Source: Chitinivorax tropicus (GTDB taxonomy: Bacteria > Pseudomonadota > Gammaproteobacteria > Burkholderiales > SCOH01). Taken from it: a stretch of DNA of 64,000 nucleotides. The stretch covers positions 54,032 to 118,031 of the forward strand of contig NZ_JACHHY010000018.1 in assembly GCF_014202905.1 (NCBI RefSeq), read 5' to 3'. Positions 47,287-56,166 of the stretch are shown in pieces. A program made the translations under genes and the position numbers. Below the pieces are notes generated by a model that searched no databases, was not told where the DNA came from, and saw nothing but the letters and a program-made list of their open reading frames with translations. How positions within the stretch are numbered: the first letter of the stretch is position 1; each line of letters starts with the position of its first letter.

Positions 47287-48674
47287 CAGGCTTCGACCTC
47301 CAGCAGTTCGGCCCCAATGCTGTCCGGGGCGAACTCCTCGATCAGCGCGTTCCAACCCACTTCACGCCACTTCACCTTGATCCCTTGCACCTCGCCTGCG
47401 TGGACGAGGTCGATGCGGTCGATCATCAGGTTGGCGATGCGGTGGCGCTCGACTGGGAACAGTTGATCCCACACGTTGTTCAGCCGTCCCATCGCCATCG
47501 CGGTGGTGGCCTCGTCGATCTGGGCCCCGTTGCGCTGGATGTGCCGCACCACCGACGCCACGGTCTCCGGGCTGGTCAGTACCGTGCGGATCTGGGCCAC
47601 CACCGCCCCCTCGATTTCCGGCGCGAGCAGGCGCTCGTAGCTCTTGCCTGGCGCACCGAACCTTGCCTCCGACTTGGACACGTAGTAGTGGTACTTGCGC
47701 CCGTTCTTGCGCGAGTAGGTCGGGTACATCCGCTCGCCCGAGGGCGCGTGCAGCAGGCCGCGTAGTAAGGCGTCGGTGCGCGACCTGATCTTGGTTTCCA
47801 CCGACCGGGTGTGGCCGTCCTTGGCCAGCACCTCGTGAACTCGCCCCCACAGCCCTGGATCGATGATGGCTTGATGCACGCCCGGGTACCAACTGCCCTT
47901 GTGCGACAACTCCCCGAGGTAGATCCGGTTGCGCAGCAGCTTGTGCAGGTACTTCTTGTCGATGCGCGTGCCCGCCCGCGTCTGGCCATCCTGTGTCGTC
48001 CATGCCTTGGTGGTGATGCCATCCAGCGTCAGGTTGGCGGCAATCTGGGTGGGCGAGCCGATGGTGAGCATTTCCTCGAAGATGCGCCGCACCACCGCCG
48101 CCTCGGTTTCGTTGATGACCAGCAGGCGGTTCTCGACGTCGTAGCCGAGCGGCGGCACGCCACCCATCCACATCCCTTTGCGCTTGCTGGCGGCGATCTT
48201 GTCGCGGATGCGCTCGCCGGTGACCTCGCGCTCGAACTGGGCGAAGGACAGCAGCACGTTGAGCATCAGCCGGCCCATCGATGTGGTGGTGTTGAACTGC
48301 TGCGTCACCGATACGAAGGACACGCCGTGGCGCTCGAACACTTCGACCATCTTGGAGAAGTCGGCAAGGCTGCGCGTGAGGCGGTCGATCTTGTAGACCA
48401 CCACGATGTCGATCTGGCCGCGCTCGATGTCCACCATCAGGCGTTTCAGCCCAGGCCGATCCGTGTTGCCGCCGGAGAAGCCGGGGTCGTCGTAGTCGTC
48501 CGCCACCGGAATCCAGCCCTCGGCGCGCTGGCTGGCGACGTAGGCGTGGCCAGCCTCCTTCTGCGCGTCGATGGAGTTGAATTCCTGGTCAAGGCGCTCG
48601 TCCGACGACACCCGGCAGTAGACCGCGCAGCGTTTGCGCGCTTTGGGTGAAGCGATCTGGGTGGCATCGCTCAT
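47286..48674 (-). CDS. Large serine recombinase
   Basis: 462 residues. The N-terminal resolvase domain has CAVYCRVSSDE (catalytic Ser23), YKIDRLTRSLADF and QFEREVTGERIRDKI. A recombinase domain follows (PLGYDVENRLLVINETEAAV and LLRNRIYLGELSHKGSW), then a region that in most relatives is a zinc ribbon but here lacks the Cys residues (LLHAPSGERMYPTYSRKNGR), and a C-terminal helical part. Such enzymes integrate, excise or invert DNA between short sites. It overlaps DUF2924 by ATGA. Confidence 0.94.
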   Translation of the reverse strand: MSDATQIASPKARKRCAVYCRVSSDERLDQEFNSIDAQKEAGHAYVASQRAEGWIPVADDYDDPGFSGGNTDRPGLKRLMVDIERGQIDIVVVYKIDRLTRSLADFSKMVEVFERHGVSFVSVTQQFNTTTSMGRLMLNVLLSFAQFEREVTGERIRDKIAASKRKGMWMGGVPPLGYDVENRLLVINETEAAVVRRIFEEMLTIGSPTQIAANLTLDGITTKAWTTQDGQTRAGTRIDKKYLHKLLRNRIYLGELSHKGSWYPGVHQAIIDPGLWGRVHEVLAKDGHTRSVETKIRSRTDALLRGLLHAPSGERMYPTYSRKNGRKYHYYVSKSEARFGAPGKSYERLLAPEIEGAVVAQIRTVLTSPETVASVVRHIQRNGAQIDEATTAMAMGRLNNVWDQLFPVERHRIANLMIDRIDLVHAGEVQGIKVKWREVGWNALIEEFAPDSIGAELLEVEA

Positions 48675-49123
48675 TGCGCACCTGCCTTGCCTGTCAGGCC
48701 AAAGAACAGCGGCCCCGACCAGTGCGTGCCGGTGATCTGCCGGGCCACGGCGGTCAGGCTCTTGAAGGTGCTGCCCTCGTACTCGAACAGGCCGTCGGCG
48801 GTGACCGCCACCTTGTGCTCACGGTCGCCCCACTCGCGCAGCAGCACGGTGCCGGGCGCGAAGTTGATGTCGCGCGGACGGGCCCGCAGCTTGATCTTGG
48901 AATGCTTGGCTCCGATGGCCTCCAGGCGCTGGCGGGTGTTGTGCGCCAGACCGCCAAAGGCCTCCTCCTGCATCTTGTAGGCGATGCGCGACTCGATGAA
49001 GACGCGGTTGGGGTTGATGGGGCGGCTGCTGAAGTACCGATCCCACACTGGCCACAGCTCAGTGATGGGCAGGCTTGACAGCTCCGCGATCCGTGCGGCG
49101 ACGGATGCTTGTTTCTCGTTCAT
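48671..49123 (-). CDS. DUF2924 protein, partner of the serine recombinase
   Basis: 150 residues from the ATG at 49123, with GGAGAAG just upstream; the longer frame to 49342 is not supported. It starts VAARIAELSSLPITELWPVWDRYF and continues RVFIESRIAYKMQEEAFGGL, matching DUF2924, which is found almost always next to serine recombinases of this type. The ending KSLTAVARQITGTHWSGPLFFGL is a DNA-binding-like module seen in related proteins. Its role is not established. Confidence 0.9.
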   Translation of the reverse strand: MNEKQASVAARIAELSSLPITELWPVWDRYFSSRPINPNRVFIESRIAYKMQEEAFGGLAHNTRQRLEAIGAKHSKIKLRARPRDINFAPGTVLLREWGDREHKVAVTADGLFEYEGSTFKSLTAVARQITGTHWSGPLFFGLTGKAGAQ

Positions 49124-49314
49124 CACAACTTCTCCGTTTGATAGGGGATTGTATGAACGCGCTGGTCGGGCAGGAAGCCAAGGCCAACTTCTCTCTGGTT
49201 TAGCGCTTCTGCGACGACGGTGCGGACGATGGCGGCCGCAAGGATGGATGTGATTTCGCCAGCGCGGGCGCTGGCGGACATCTCCGAGGGAGATGCGAGT
49301 TCGAGGTTCTTCAT
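49123..49314 (-). CDS. Small unknown protein at the front of the recombinase operon
   Basis: 63 residues from the ATG at 49314 (MKNLELASPSEMSASARAGE). The stop overlaps the DUF2924 start in TGATG, like every other junction of this operon, which supports it being real. The middle is a hydrophobic helix (ITSILAAAIVRTVVAEAL). I do not know its function. Confidence 0.65.
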   Translation of the reverse strand: MKNLELASPSEMSASARAGEITSILAAAIVRTVVAEALNQREVGLGFLPDQRVHTIPYQTEKL

Positions 49315-49402
49315 GACGGCTCCGAGGAATTGCAACCGTCAAGGATGGTGAGCCTGATCCTCCGAAGAGGATGGCAACGCAGGGTAATGGATGTTCGAAC
49401 AG

Positions 49403-51649
49403 TCAGCCCGTCAGGACTGCTTCTTCCGCCTCGGCCTTGCCGTCGTCATCGTCAACCGGAGTGTCAAGGGTCGGCAGATTCAACTGCCATGCGTGAGCGC
49501 CGCTGACTTTGGCCAGATAGTTTTTCCAGGGCGACGTCTTGGAGAACAAATTGGCTGGCGATAGACATCCCGTGTCTTCCATCAGCTTCTTGGTGTTCAC
49601 GTGCGTGCCTGCCGCATAGGCATTGACCAAACGCTGCAGCACGGTGATTTTGCCCTTGCCGGTGATCCTCCACGGTGCTTTGCCTGGGATGTACAGCACG
49701 GCGGCATGCCCGTCGGCAGACACCTTCAAGCTCACCGACGTGCCGCCCATGGCAGCCAACTGACCATGCCGATATGCAACCTTGACGCTGGCTGTGTCGA
49801 TGGCCGTTTTCGCCCCGGTGGACGATACCACGTCCTCGATGGGGATCACCACATTCGTCCCGGCGAATGGGAACGGAATGGATGCCGTCGTCAGGACGAT
49901 GCCGGGAATCGGGCGAGGATGCAGTCGTAAGTCGGTATCGACGCGGGCGTATTGGCGCTCGCTGGACATCTTCGCGGCAAAGTACAGCGCGACGGCATGC
50001 CCGTCGATGTCGAGTTCGCCTAGGAACACGGGCTCGTCATCAAGGTGCTTGCCACGCACACCCTGCAGTGCGGTGCCCAGCGCTGTAATGATCTCCTCGC
50101 GCAGCCAGTTCAGATGCACTTTCCATCGCCGCGCATGTTTCGCGGGCAGGATCACGTCCAAGCCCGTCAACGGGTCACGGTAGCGCACCTGGTTCGCATC
50201 AGTGCAGCGCTCCAGCTTGGCCGTGAACCGCTCGCCGTCGGCCAGATCAACCACCTTCTCGGTGATCCGGTCGCCCTCGGTGATGATGCCCTCATCCGCA
50301 AAGCGGTCGATGTCGATCCCCAACTGCGCCAAGGCGAAGCCATCCATCGGGCTGGTAGCACACTCGAGCAACCGCGCCACCTGCAGGATGAGATTCGGGT
50401 CATCGACACCCGAGCCCGGGTGCAGCGGTTTGAGGACGCCCAACACTTCGAGCAGTTGCGTCCCGGCCTGCCGCAGCCGGATGTCTTTCTCGCCCTGGAG
50501 GCTGCATCGACCGGGTTCCGCCAGCACGATGGACAGCGGTGTTTCGGAGGTCTCGCCCTCGAACACCAGATCGGCGACCAAGGTCACGCCGAGGATGGCT
50601 CCGGGTTGTGAGAACGGATGATCACCCCATCGCCCGCTGATTACCTCATGCAGTTCCACGCCGCTGTCGATGTGCAGCGAGACGGCATCCGTCGAGTGTC
50701 CCAGCAGAGCCTTGGCTTCGGTCAGGTATAGACGCTCGACCTTTGCACCATCCAGGAGAGGCTTCTCGTCCTTCAGCGGCAGTGCGAACCGGGACAGGTC
50801 GTACCGCGACCGGTTCAGGGGACGGTTCGACAAAGGGGCTTTGAACCCATGCTTGGACAGCACATTGGCCAGCGGCGCGCGTGTAGACAAGGTGTGTGCG
50901 TAGACATCCACCACCTTGCGATCCGGCGCGTAGACGAGCGTGGCATCGCGCGCCGGGAAGTAGCAGAAGCTTTTCCGGTTGCGGTTGACCACCTGAACGG
51001 CGGTCACCTGATCTCCAGCAAACCGCACAACAAGGTAATGAGTGGTTTTCGTGTCACCGTTCTTTTTCTCGTCGGCCAGCGGCACGTAGACGACCTCGCA
51101 AGGCTCACCAAGGCGCATCGCACTGGTGAGCTGTGCCTCCAGCTCCTTCTTGACGGAGTCGTTCCAGATGAAGGGAGGCGCGTCGTCGCATGGCACGTCG
51201 AAGGCATCGTAGAGGCGCTTGTTGCCACGGATGTCGCCGGTGTTCAGGATCGACTCGGCGACATCGAACAGCCGTGCCGCCTCGTCGGAATGGGTTCGCA
51301 TCCAGACCGCGCGACCGATCTCGCCGCCGTCCTGGGCCAAGAAGACAGCGATCAGGTCGTTGTCGTTGAGCTGATCGGCGACGGTCGTCAGAATTAGTGC
51401 GCCGCGCGGCGATGCCAGACGCAGCACGCGCAGCGCTTCGCGTTCGGCAGGGTCGCGTTGATCCTTGCGGAGATGCCTGACGTGCTCGATCAGGGTGGCA
51501 GGGAGTGCATCTGCATCCTGTGACCAGTCGAAGCCGCGGGCAAGCGCCTGGCATTCGGGCAGCCCACTGAAGGTCTTGATGACTGAGGCTGGAGTCTTCT
51601 CGATCAGATCAAGCAGGCAGTGCGCGTTGGTCAGGGTCTTTTTGCCCAT
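49403..51649 (-). CDS. 748-residue unknown protein in an HTH-PIN operon
   Basis: I do not recognise this family. The start is MGKKTLTNAHCLLDLIEKTP. The protein is soluble, without signal peptide, membrane segments or a visible ATPase or nuclease motif. The middle is rich in beta-type sequence (VEVVYVPLADEKKN-like segments and LGELDIDGHAVALYF). Residues about 665-730 look like a winged helix (ITVLQRLVNAYAAGTHVNT, then SPWKNYLAKVSG), and the C-terminus is acidic (DDDDGKAEAEEA). It starts 19 nt after the PIN gene, so the three genes should be one transcript. A role in defence or element maintenance is possible but unproven. Confidence 0.75.
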   Translation of the reverse strand: MGKKTLTNAHCLLDLIEKTPASVIKTFSGLPECQALARGFDWSQDADALPATLIEHVRHLRKDQRDPAEREALRVLRLASPRGALILTTVADQLNDNDLIAVFLAQDGGEIGRAVWMRTHSDEAARLFDVAESILNTGDIRGNKRLYDAFDVPCDDAPPFIWNDSVKKELEAQLTSAMRLGEPCEVVYVPLADEKKNGDTKTTHYLVVRFAGDQVTAVQVVNRNRKSFCYFPARDATLVYAPDRKVVDVYAHTLSTRAPLANVLSKHGFKAPLSNRPLNRSRYDLSRFALPLKDEKPLLDGAKVERLYLTEAKALLGHSTDAVSLHIDSGVELHEVISGRWGDHPFSQPGAILGVTLVADLVFEGETSETPLSIVLAEPGRCSLQGEKDIRLRQAGTQLLEVLGVLKPLHPGSGVDDPNLILQVARLLECATSPMDGFALAQLGIDIDRFADEGIITEGDRITEKVVDLADGERFTAKLERCTDANQVRYRDPLTGLDVILPAKHARRWKVHLNWLREEIITALGTALQGVRGKHLDDEPVFLGELDIDGHAVALYFAAKMSSERQYARVDTDLRLHPRPIPGIVLTTASIPFPFAGTNVVIPIEDVVSSTGAKTAIDTASVKVAYRHGQLAAMGGTSVSLKVSADGHAAVLYIPGKAPWRITGKGKITVLQRLVNAYAAGTHVNTKKLMEDTGCLSPANLFSKTSPWKNYLAKVSGAHAWQLNLPTLDTPVDDDDGKAEAEEAVLTG

Positions 51650-51668
51650 GCATTCTCCCTTCGGCCGT

Positions 51669-52241
51669 TCACATGGCCACAGTCCATTGGCGCATGACCG
51701 CCACCGATTGAGTCAAACCCTGCGCCAGCAGGGTGTCGAGGTATTCGTCCGCCGATTTGGGCGGGTTCTTAAGTGAGCGCCGATGACTGGCTGCGGCCTC
51801 CAGTACGCCTGCGGGATGCAGATCCAGCAGATCGACGATGAAGTCGTCCGGATGCTGGGCCTCGAGGTTGTAGGACTTGAGCGCGTCGGCCGGGAAGTCC
51901 TTGAGATTGAATGTCACTATCAGGCTGGCACCGGAGTGGATGGCGGCCGCCGCCACATGGCGGTCATCCGGATCGGGCAGGCTGATTGATGGAATCAGGT
52001 ACTCGAACCCGGTGACCAGACTGTCCCGGACGTGGGCGTTCATCAGTTGGCGTGTCCGGTTCAACTGGTCTTGGGTCAGGTCGGGCCGATTGGCCAGGAC
52101 ATTGCGCGTCCACTCGTCGTGGATCATGTCGCTCCAGCGCGCCCGGTACAGATCCGACAGCGCCAGATGCATCAGCAGGTCGCGCAGCGGTGCCGGATAG
52201 AGCACGCAGGCGTCATAGACGACGGTGAAGTGCGAACTCAT
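51669..52241 (-). CDS. PIN-domain protein, likely toxin nuclease
   Basis: 190 residues from the ATG at 52241, 4 nt after the HTH gene's stop. PIN features are the first acidic residue in VVYDACVLYPAPLRDLL, an acid in WSDMIHDEWTRN, LPDPDDRHVAAAAI and LIVTFNLKDFP. PIN proteins of this length are often VapC-like RNases. The partner encoded upstream is an HTH protein, not a VapB-like one, so the pair resembles the less studied HTH-PIN type. It may cut RNA when released from the partner. Confidence 0.85.
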   Translation of the reverse strand: MSSHFTVVYDACVLYPAPLRDLLMHLALSDLYRARWSDMIHDEWTRNVLANRPDLTQDQLNRTRQLMNAHVRDSLVTGFEYLIPSISLPDPDDRHVAAAAIHSGASLIVTFNLKDFPADALKSYNLEAQHPDDFIVDLLDLHPAGVLEAAASHRRSLKNPPKSADEYLDTLLAQGLTQSVAVMRQWTVAM

Positions 52242-52245
52242 CCAG

Positions 52246-52707
52246 TCAGTACCCCATGCCGAGTTCCTGGGCCTGCGCAGCCAGCTCATCCAGAGCCTTG
52301 CGACGCTCGGCATCAATGCGCTTCTTGTAGGCGATCACATCCTGGTAGCGCACGCGGCGATGCGTGCCGATCTTGTGGAACGGCATGTCGCCTTTCTCCA
52401 GCAGCTGGACAAGGAAGGGGCGCGAGACGTTGAGAACGTCGGCGGCCTCCTGGGTCGTCAACTCGGCATGGATCGGGATGATCGACACGGCGTTGCCCTG
52501 GCCGATTTCGGTCAGCACATCCAGCAGCAGGCGAAGCGCCGACGTCGGGATGCGCACGGCGCGTACAGCCCCCTTGTCGTCATGGAAGTCGATCTGCTGG
52601 GTTTCGGCACGAGTCTGGAGCACGGTCGACAGCGCGCGGCCCGATTCCCGGGCGAGTGCGATGTCCTCTGCGGAGGGTAGTGTTTTGGGGATAGCGGGAG
52701 CGTTCAC
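52246..52707 (-). CDS. HTH (excisionase-type) protein, likely antitoxin of the PIN protein
   Basis: 153 residues. The middle carries a MerR/excisionase-like winged helix (LTTQEAADVLNVSRPFLVQL and HRRVRYQDVIAYKKR). The N-terminal part is rich in Ala/Arg (LARESGRALSTVLQTRAE) and could bind the PIN protein. It is the first gene of the operon and probably represses its own promoter. A region with repeated CGAAA units (about 52755-52790) lies just upstream and could be the binding site. Confidence 0.82.
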   Translation of the reverse strand: MNAPAIPKTLPSAEDIALARESGRALSTVLQTRAETQQIDFHDDKGAVRAVRIPTSALRLLLDVLTEIGQGNAVSIIPIHAELTTQEAADVLNVSRPFLVQLLEKGDMPFHKIGTHRRVRYQDVIAYKKRIDAERRKALDELAAQAQELGMGY

Positions 52708-52935
52708 GGATGTCTCCTCGTCGGGTCAAAGTTCAATCTGAGGTCATTATAAACGAAATAAGCGAAATCGCAATAACCGAAACAGCGGGCATATACCAAT
52801 ACAGATCAACAACTTAGATCGGTTGCGCGAGATGACTTGAGATCAAGGACTGCTCGTGAGCGCCCAAAACGTGCTCGCCCACGCCCAAGGCATGGAGCAA
52901 TTGAATAGGGACTCCCAAACAAAAGGAGTCCTGCG

Positions 52936-53199
52936 ATGCAAAACCATGCCTCATCTGTTCAACCCAGCCGGAATCTGACCCGGCCCATCCCGGACGGTGT
53001 CACCCGCATCGCCCTCGACGAGAACGAGCTCGCCACACGCTGGGGGCTCTCCGTCAAAACCCTGCGCCGCTGGCGGCAGGAACAGCTCGGCCCTTTCTTC
53101 TGCAAGCTCGGGGCGCGCGTCACGTACCTGATCACCGAAATCGAAGCCTTCGAGCGCCGCGTCTCGCGCTACTCGACCTTCGCTCGGGCATACCAGTGA
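52936..53199 (+). CDS. Small HTH protein (AlpA/excisionase-like)
   Basis: 87 residues with an AAAGGAG ribosome site. The HTH is DENELATRWGLSVKTLRRWRQEQL, followed by FFCKLGARVTYLITEIEAFERR, the usual build of AlpA-type regulators and excisionases on genomic islands. It is divergent from the HTH-PIN operon. Confidence 0.82.
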   Translation: MQNHASSVQPSRNLTRPIPDGVTRIALDENELATRWGLSVKTLRRWRQEQLGPFFCKLGARVTYLITEIEAFERRVSRYSTFARAYQ

Positions 53200-53210
53200 G
53201 GAGGACGGCC

Positions 53211-53303
53211 ATGAGCGATCTGACCATCTTCCCCGTCGACATCGCCGAGATGTCCGTGAGCCAACTGGCCGCGCTGGCTTGCCCGCATTTCCAGCGACGG
53301 TGA
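53211..53303 (+). pseudogene. Truncated small gene at a deletion junction
   Basis: A good ribosome site (GAGGAGG) starts a frame MSDLTIFPVDIAEMSVSQLA that soon ends CPHFQRR and stop. The first 22 residues look like the start of a conserved small island protein; the tail does not, and the bases after about 53277 read on as phage sequence. It appears that a deletion or recombination fused the gene start to the phage segment. Confidence 0.55.
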
Positions 53304-53305
53304 GC

Positions 53306-53752
53306 GTGAACGCCGCCGATGACCTGCTGCCGCTGGCGGGTGGGTCGACCTCGGTGCTGCCTGATCCTGCCGCCAACATCGGCGTCAACGCCGATTGCGA
53401 CCTGATGCGCTTGAACAGCCCCAACTCTGAGCTGTGGAACCGGGGGGGTGGCTACGACTGGCACTTCCACGCGATTCCGAACGGCCGCAAAAACATCCAC
53501 TTCAGTGGTCACGGCTTCATCGCCGGAACCGTCAAAGAGAAGAGGCAGCCCGACCAGCCACTGGTGCGGCGAGTGCAACTGGTCAGCGAGAACACCCGCG
53601 TCCTGGTGGCCGAAACCTGGAGCGACGCTACCGGTGCGTACCTGTTCGAGTTGATCGACCCGTCCCAGAGATACACCGTGGTCAGCTACGACTACAAGCA
53701 GATGTACCGCGCCGTGATTGCGGACAACCTACGCCCGGAGATGATGCCGTGA
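53306..53752 (+). CDS. Phage tail-region protein with carboxypeptidase-like beta domain
   Basis: 148 residues from the GTG at 53306 (an in-frame TTG at 53279 is less likely). It begins NAADDLLPLAGGSTSVLP and contains YDWHFHAIPNGRKNI and a regulatory beta-domain-like part (VLVAETWSDATGAYLFELID). The next frame overlaps it (GTGA). Phage tail clusters of this type carry such a gene before the tail hub. The exact role is unknown. Confidence 0.65.
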   Translation: MNAADDLLPLAGGSTSVLPDPAANIGVNADCDLMRLNSPNSELWNRGGGYDWHFHAIPNGRKNIHFSGHGFIAGTVKEKRQPDQPLVRRVQLVSENTRVLVAETWSDATGAYLFELIDPSQRYTVVSYDYKQMYRAVIADNLRPEMMP

Positions 53753-54144
53753 CCGTCGCCATCACTGTCGAACACAACGAGGCGCGGCTGGCAGGCACCT
53801 TGGCCTTCCTCGACGCAGGCACCAATCCGGCACGCCTGCGCATTTACGGCGGTACGCGTCCCGCCACCCCGGCCACGACGCCTTCGAGCGCGATGTTGGT
53901 GGAGATCAGACTCACCAAGCCTGCGGGCACGATTGCGGGCGGACTGCTCACACTGACGTAGCAGGAGGACGGGCTGATCACGGCGACCGGCATCGCCACC
54001 TGGGCGCGGCTGGTCAACGGTAACGAAGTCACGGCCCTGGATCTGGACTGCAGCGGCACCGATGGCAGCGGCGACGTGAAGCTAGCCAGCACCAATCTCT
54101 ATCTGGGTGGCGATGCCCGGATGGTGTCTGCGATCCTGGGGTAG
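53749..54144 (+). pseudogene. Phage tail-region gene with an in-frame amber stop
   Basis: A frame starts at GTG 53749 (coupled to the gene before) and reads TVAITVEHNEARLAGTLAF. It meets TAG at 53959-53961, then continues open in the same frame through QEDGLITATGIATWARLVNG to a second TAG at 54142. Both halves read as one 131-residue protein, so a single CAG-to-TAG change is likely. The product may be lost, or be made at low level by amber suppression. Confidence 0.7.
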
Positions 54145-54147
54145 GCC

Positions 54148-56166
54148 GTGCCAAGCGCACCCAGCGAACTGACGCTGGCCGCCACTTTGCCAGTGCCCGG
54201 AGTCAGCATTCAGATCGGGCCACCACTGGTCGACCTGCTGTTCGACCAACCCGCAGCAACCGACGCCGAATTGGTGTTCGGGGCGAGCTTCATCGCGCCG
54301 CGCGACGACGTCGTGGTGCTGGCCAACCTGCCGTTGCCGGTCGTGGCGATCAAGTTCATCCCGCCAGCGCGGGCCGAACTGCTGGCCGAGCTACCTGCAT
54401 TGACGGTCAGCACGCTGTTGCTGCGCCCAAGCGTGCCCTTGGACGTGGCGGGTGCAAGTCTTCCCGGTGTCGTGTTCTCCGGCGAGGTCGGGTACTACTC
54501 GCGCACCCAGCGACCGACGGTGGGCCAGACCGCGCACCCTTGGCAGGTGGCGAGTCAGACCGAGGGAGGCGCCACGCAGGGCCAGCAGGACGCTGCCGCT
54601 ACTCCGGCAGGTTGGGACGCGTTCTGGCGACGCACCTTGGGTGTTCCGCAGGGCATCGAGCACAGGTTGCCGCCGGTGCTGGCGGCAGCGCCTGAGCAAC
54701 GAGGCGCTCGCCACCAGGATGCGACCCGGCTGCAGGATTCGACGTGGTTCGCGCACCAGGACGCCACGCGTTTTGCGGCGGCCCGACAGGGTCTGTTCCA
54801 GAACGCAGACCCGATACGGGATGCCACGCGGTTCCGGCATCAGGACGGTGATCGCACCAAGCGCGCGGGCAGGGTGTCCCGGTGGCAATGCGCTGTGTTG
54901 GTGGTGCGCGGCCAGGGGAGCGATTTTCAGACTGCACGGCCGCAACTGAAGGACTGGCGCGGCAGGTATCAGGAGGCGGTGCCGCCACCACCGGGCATCA
55001 GCCGGTGGGTGGTGCCTGAGCCGCCCGTTCCGCAGCCTTGCTACACGCCCAGTCCGCACCTGCTGTTTGCCGCGCTGGCAGCGACCGATGGGCATTTGCT
55101 GTTCCTTTGTGAAAACCACGTCACCCCGCCACATCCGGATGGTGAGCCGGTGGTCGTTCCTGTTCGGAGGGTCTATTTCGTGATCAACAACGTGACCCTG
55201 TTCCGTGTGTCCGATGGCGCGCCGGTACCGGTGTTCAATCTCTCGCTGTCGCTCGATGCCTCGTCTTGGGCGTGGGGCTTCGATGCGGTGCTGCCTGCCA
55301 GGGCCGAGGCCCTGGTCGCGCCCGGCAGCGCATCCGGGCCCGTCGAACTCGTGGCCAGCGTCAACGGCACCCCGTTTCGCGTGCTGGCCGAGAGCATCAG
55401 CCGCGAGCGCATCTTTGGTGACGCCAGCATCCGCATCTCCGGACGGGGGCGCAACGCCGTTCTGGCCGCGCCCTACGCGCCGGTGATGACGTTCTCGAAC
55501 ACCGAGGGCCGCACTGCTCGGCAGTTGATGGACGACGTGCTCACGGTCAATGGCATCCCGCTCGGCTGGGCCATCGATTGGGGCCTGACGGACTGGAACG
55601 TCCCCGCCGGTGCGTTCGCGCAGCAGGGATCGTGGATCGACGCACTCACCGCCATTGCCGGTGCTGCAGGTGGCTACTTGATTCCGCATCCCTCGGCCCA
55701 GAGCATCCGCGTGCGTCATCGCTACCCGGTCGCCCCTTGGGAATGGAGCACGGTCACGCCCGACTTCGTGTTGCCAGTCGATGCTGTCGCCCGCGAGTCG
55801 ATACGCTGGCTGGAAAGGCCTGCGTACAACCGCGTGTTCGTTTCCGGGCAGGACGTCGGCGTGCTCGGGCAAGTGACCCGGGCCGGGACTGCGGGAGACG
55901 TTCTGGCACCGATGGTCGTCGATCCACTGATCACTGAGGCAGCCGCCGCGCGTCAGCGTGGCATCGCCGTGTTGGCCGACACGGGTCAGCAGATCGAGGT
56001 CAGCCTGCGCCTGCCGTTGCTCGCCGAGACCGGGATCATCGAACCCGGCGCGTTCGTGGAGTACCAGGATGGCAGCATCACTCGGCTCGGCATCGTCCGC
56101 GCGACCCAAGTGGAAGCCGGTATGCCCGATGTCTGGCAGACGCTGGGAGTGCAGGCCTATGCATAA
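54148..56166 (+). CDS. Large phage tail protein (hub/baseplate-like)
   Basis: 672 residues from a GTG. The N-terminal third repeats beta motifs (LTLAATLPVPGVSIQIGPP, LANLPLPVVAIKFIPP). The region coded by 54709-54846 holds five imperfect copies of an HQDATRF-like unit. The C-terminal half resembles tail hub proteins: GRTARQLMDDVLTVNGIPL, WIDALTAIAGAAGGYLIPH and QIEVSLRLPLLAETGIIEPG. It would sit at the tail tip. A small gene overlaps its end. Confidence 0.75.
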   Translation: MPSAPSELTLAATLPVPGVSIQIGPPLVDLLFDQPAATDAELVFGASFIAPRDDVVVLANLPLPVVAIKFIPPARAELLAELPALTVSTLLLRPSVPLDVAGASLPGVVFSGEVGYYSRTQRPTVGQTAHPWQVASQTEGGATQGQQDAAATPAGWDAFWRRTLGVPQGIEHRLPPVLAAAPEQRGARHQDATRLQDSTWFAHQDATRFAAARQGLFQNADPIRDATRFRHQDGDRTKRAGRVSRWQCAVLVVRGQGSDFQTARPQLKDWRGRYQEAVPPPPGISRWVVPEPPVPQPCYTPSPHLLFAALAATDGHLLFLCENHVTPPHPDGEPVVVPVRRVYFVINNVTLFRVSDGAPVPVFNLSLSLDASSWAWGFDAVLPARAEALVAPGSASGPVELVASVNGTPFRVLAESISRERIFGDASIRISGRGRNAVLAAPYAPVMTFSNTEGRTARQLMDDVLTVNGIPLGWAIDWGLTDWNVPAGAFAQQGSWIDALTAIAGAAGGYLIPHPSAQSIRVRHRYPVAPWEWSTVTPDFVLPVDAVARESIRWLERPAYNRVFVSGQDVGVLGQVTRAGTAGDVLAPMVVDPLITEAAAARQRGIAVLADTGQQIEVSLRLPLLAETGIIEPGAFVEYQDGSITRLGIVRATQVEAGMPDVWQTLGVQAYA

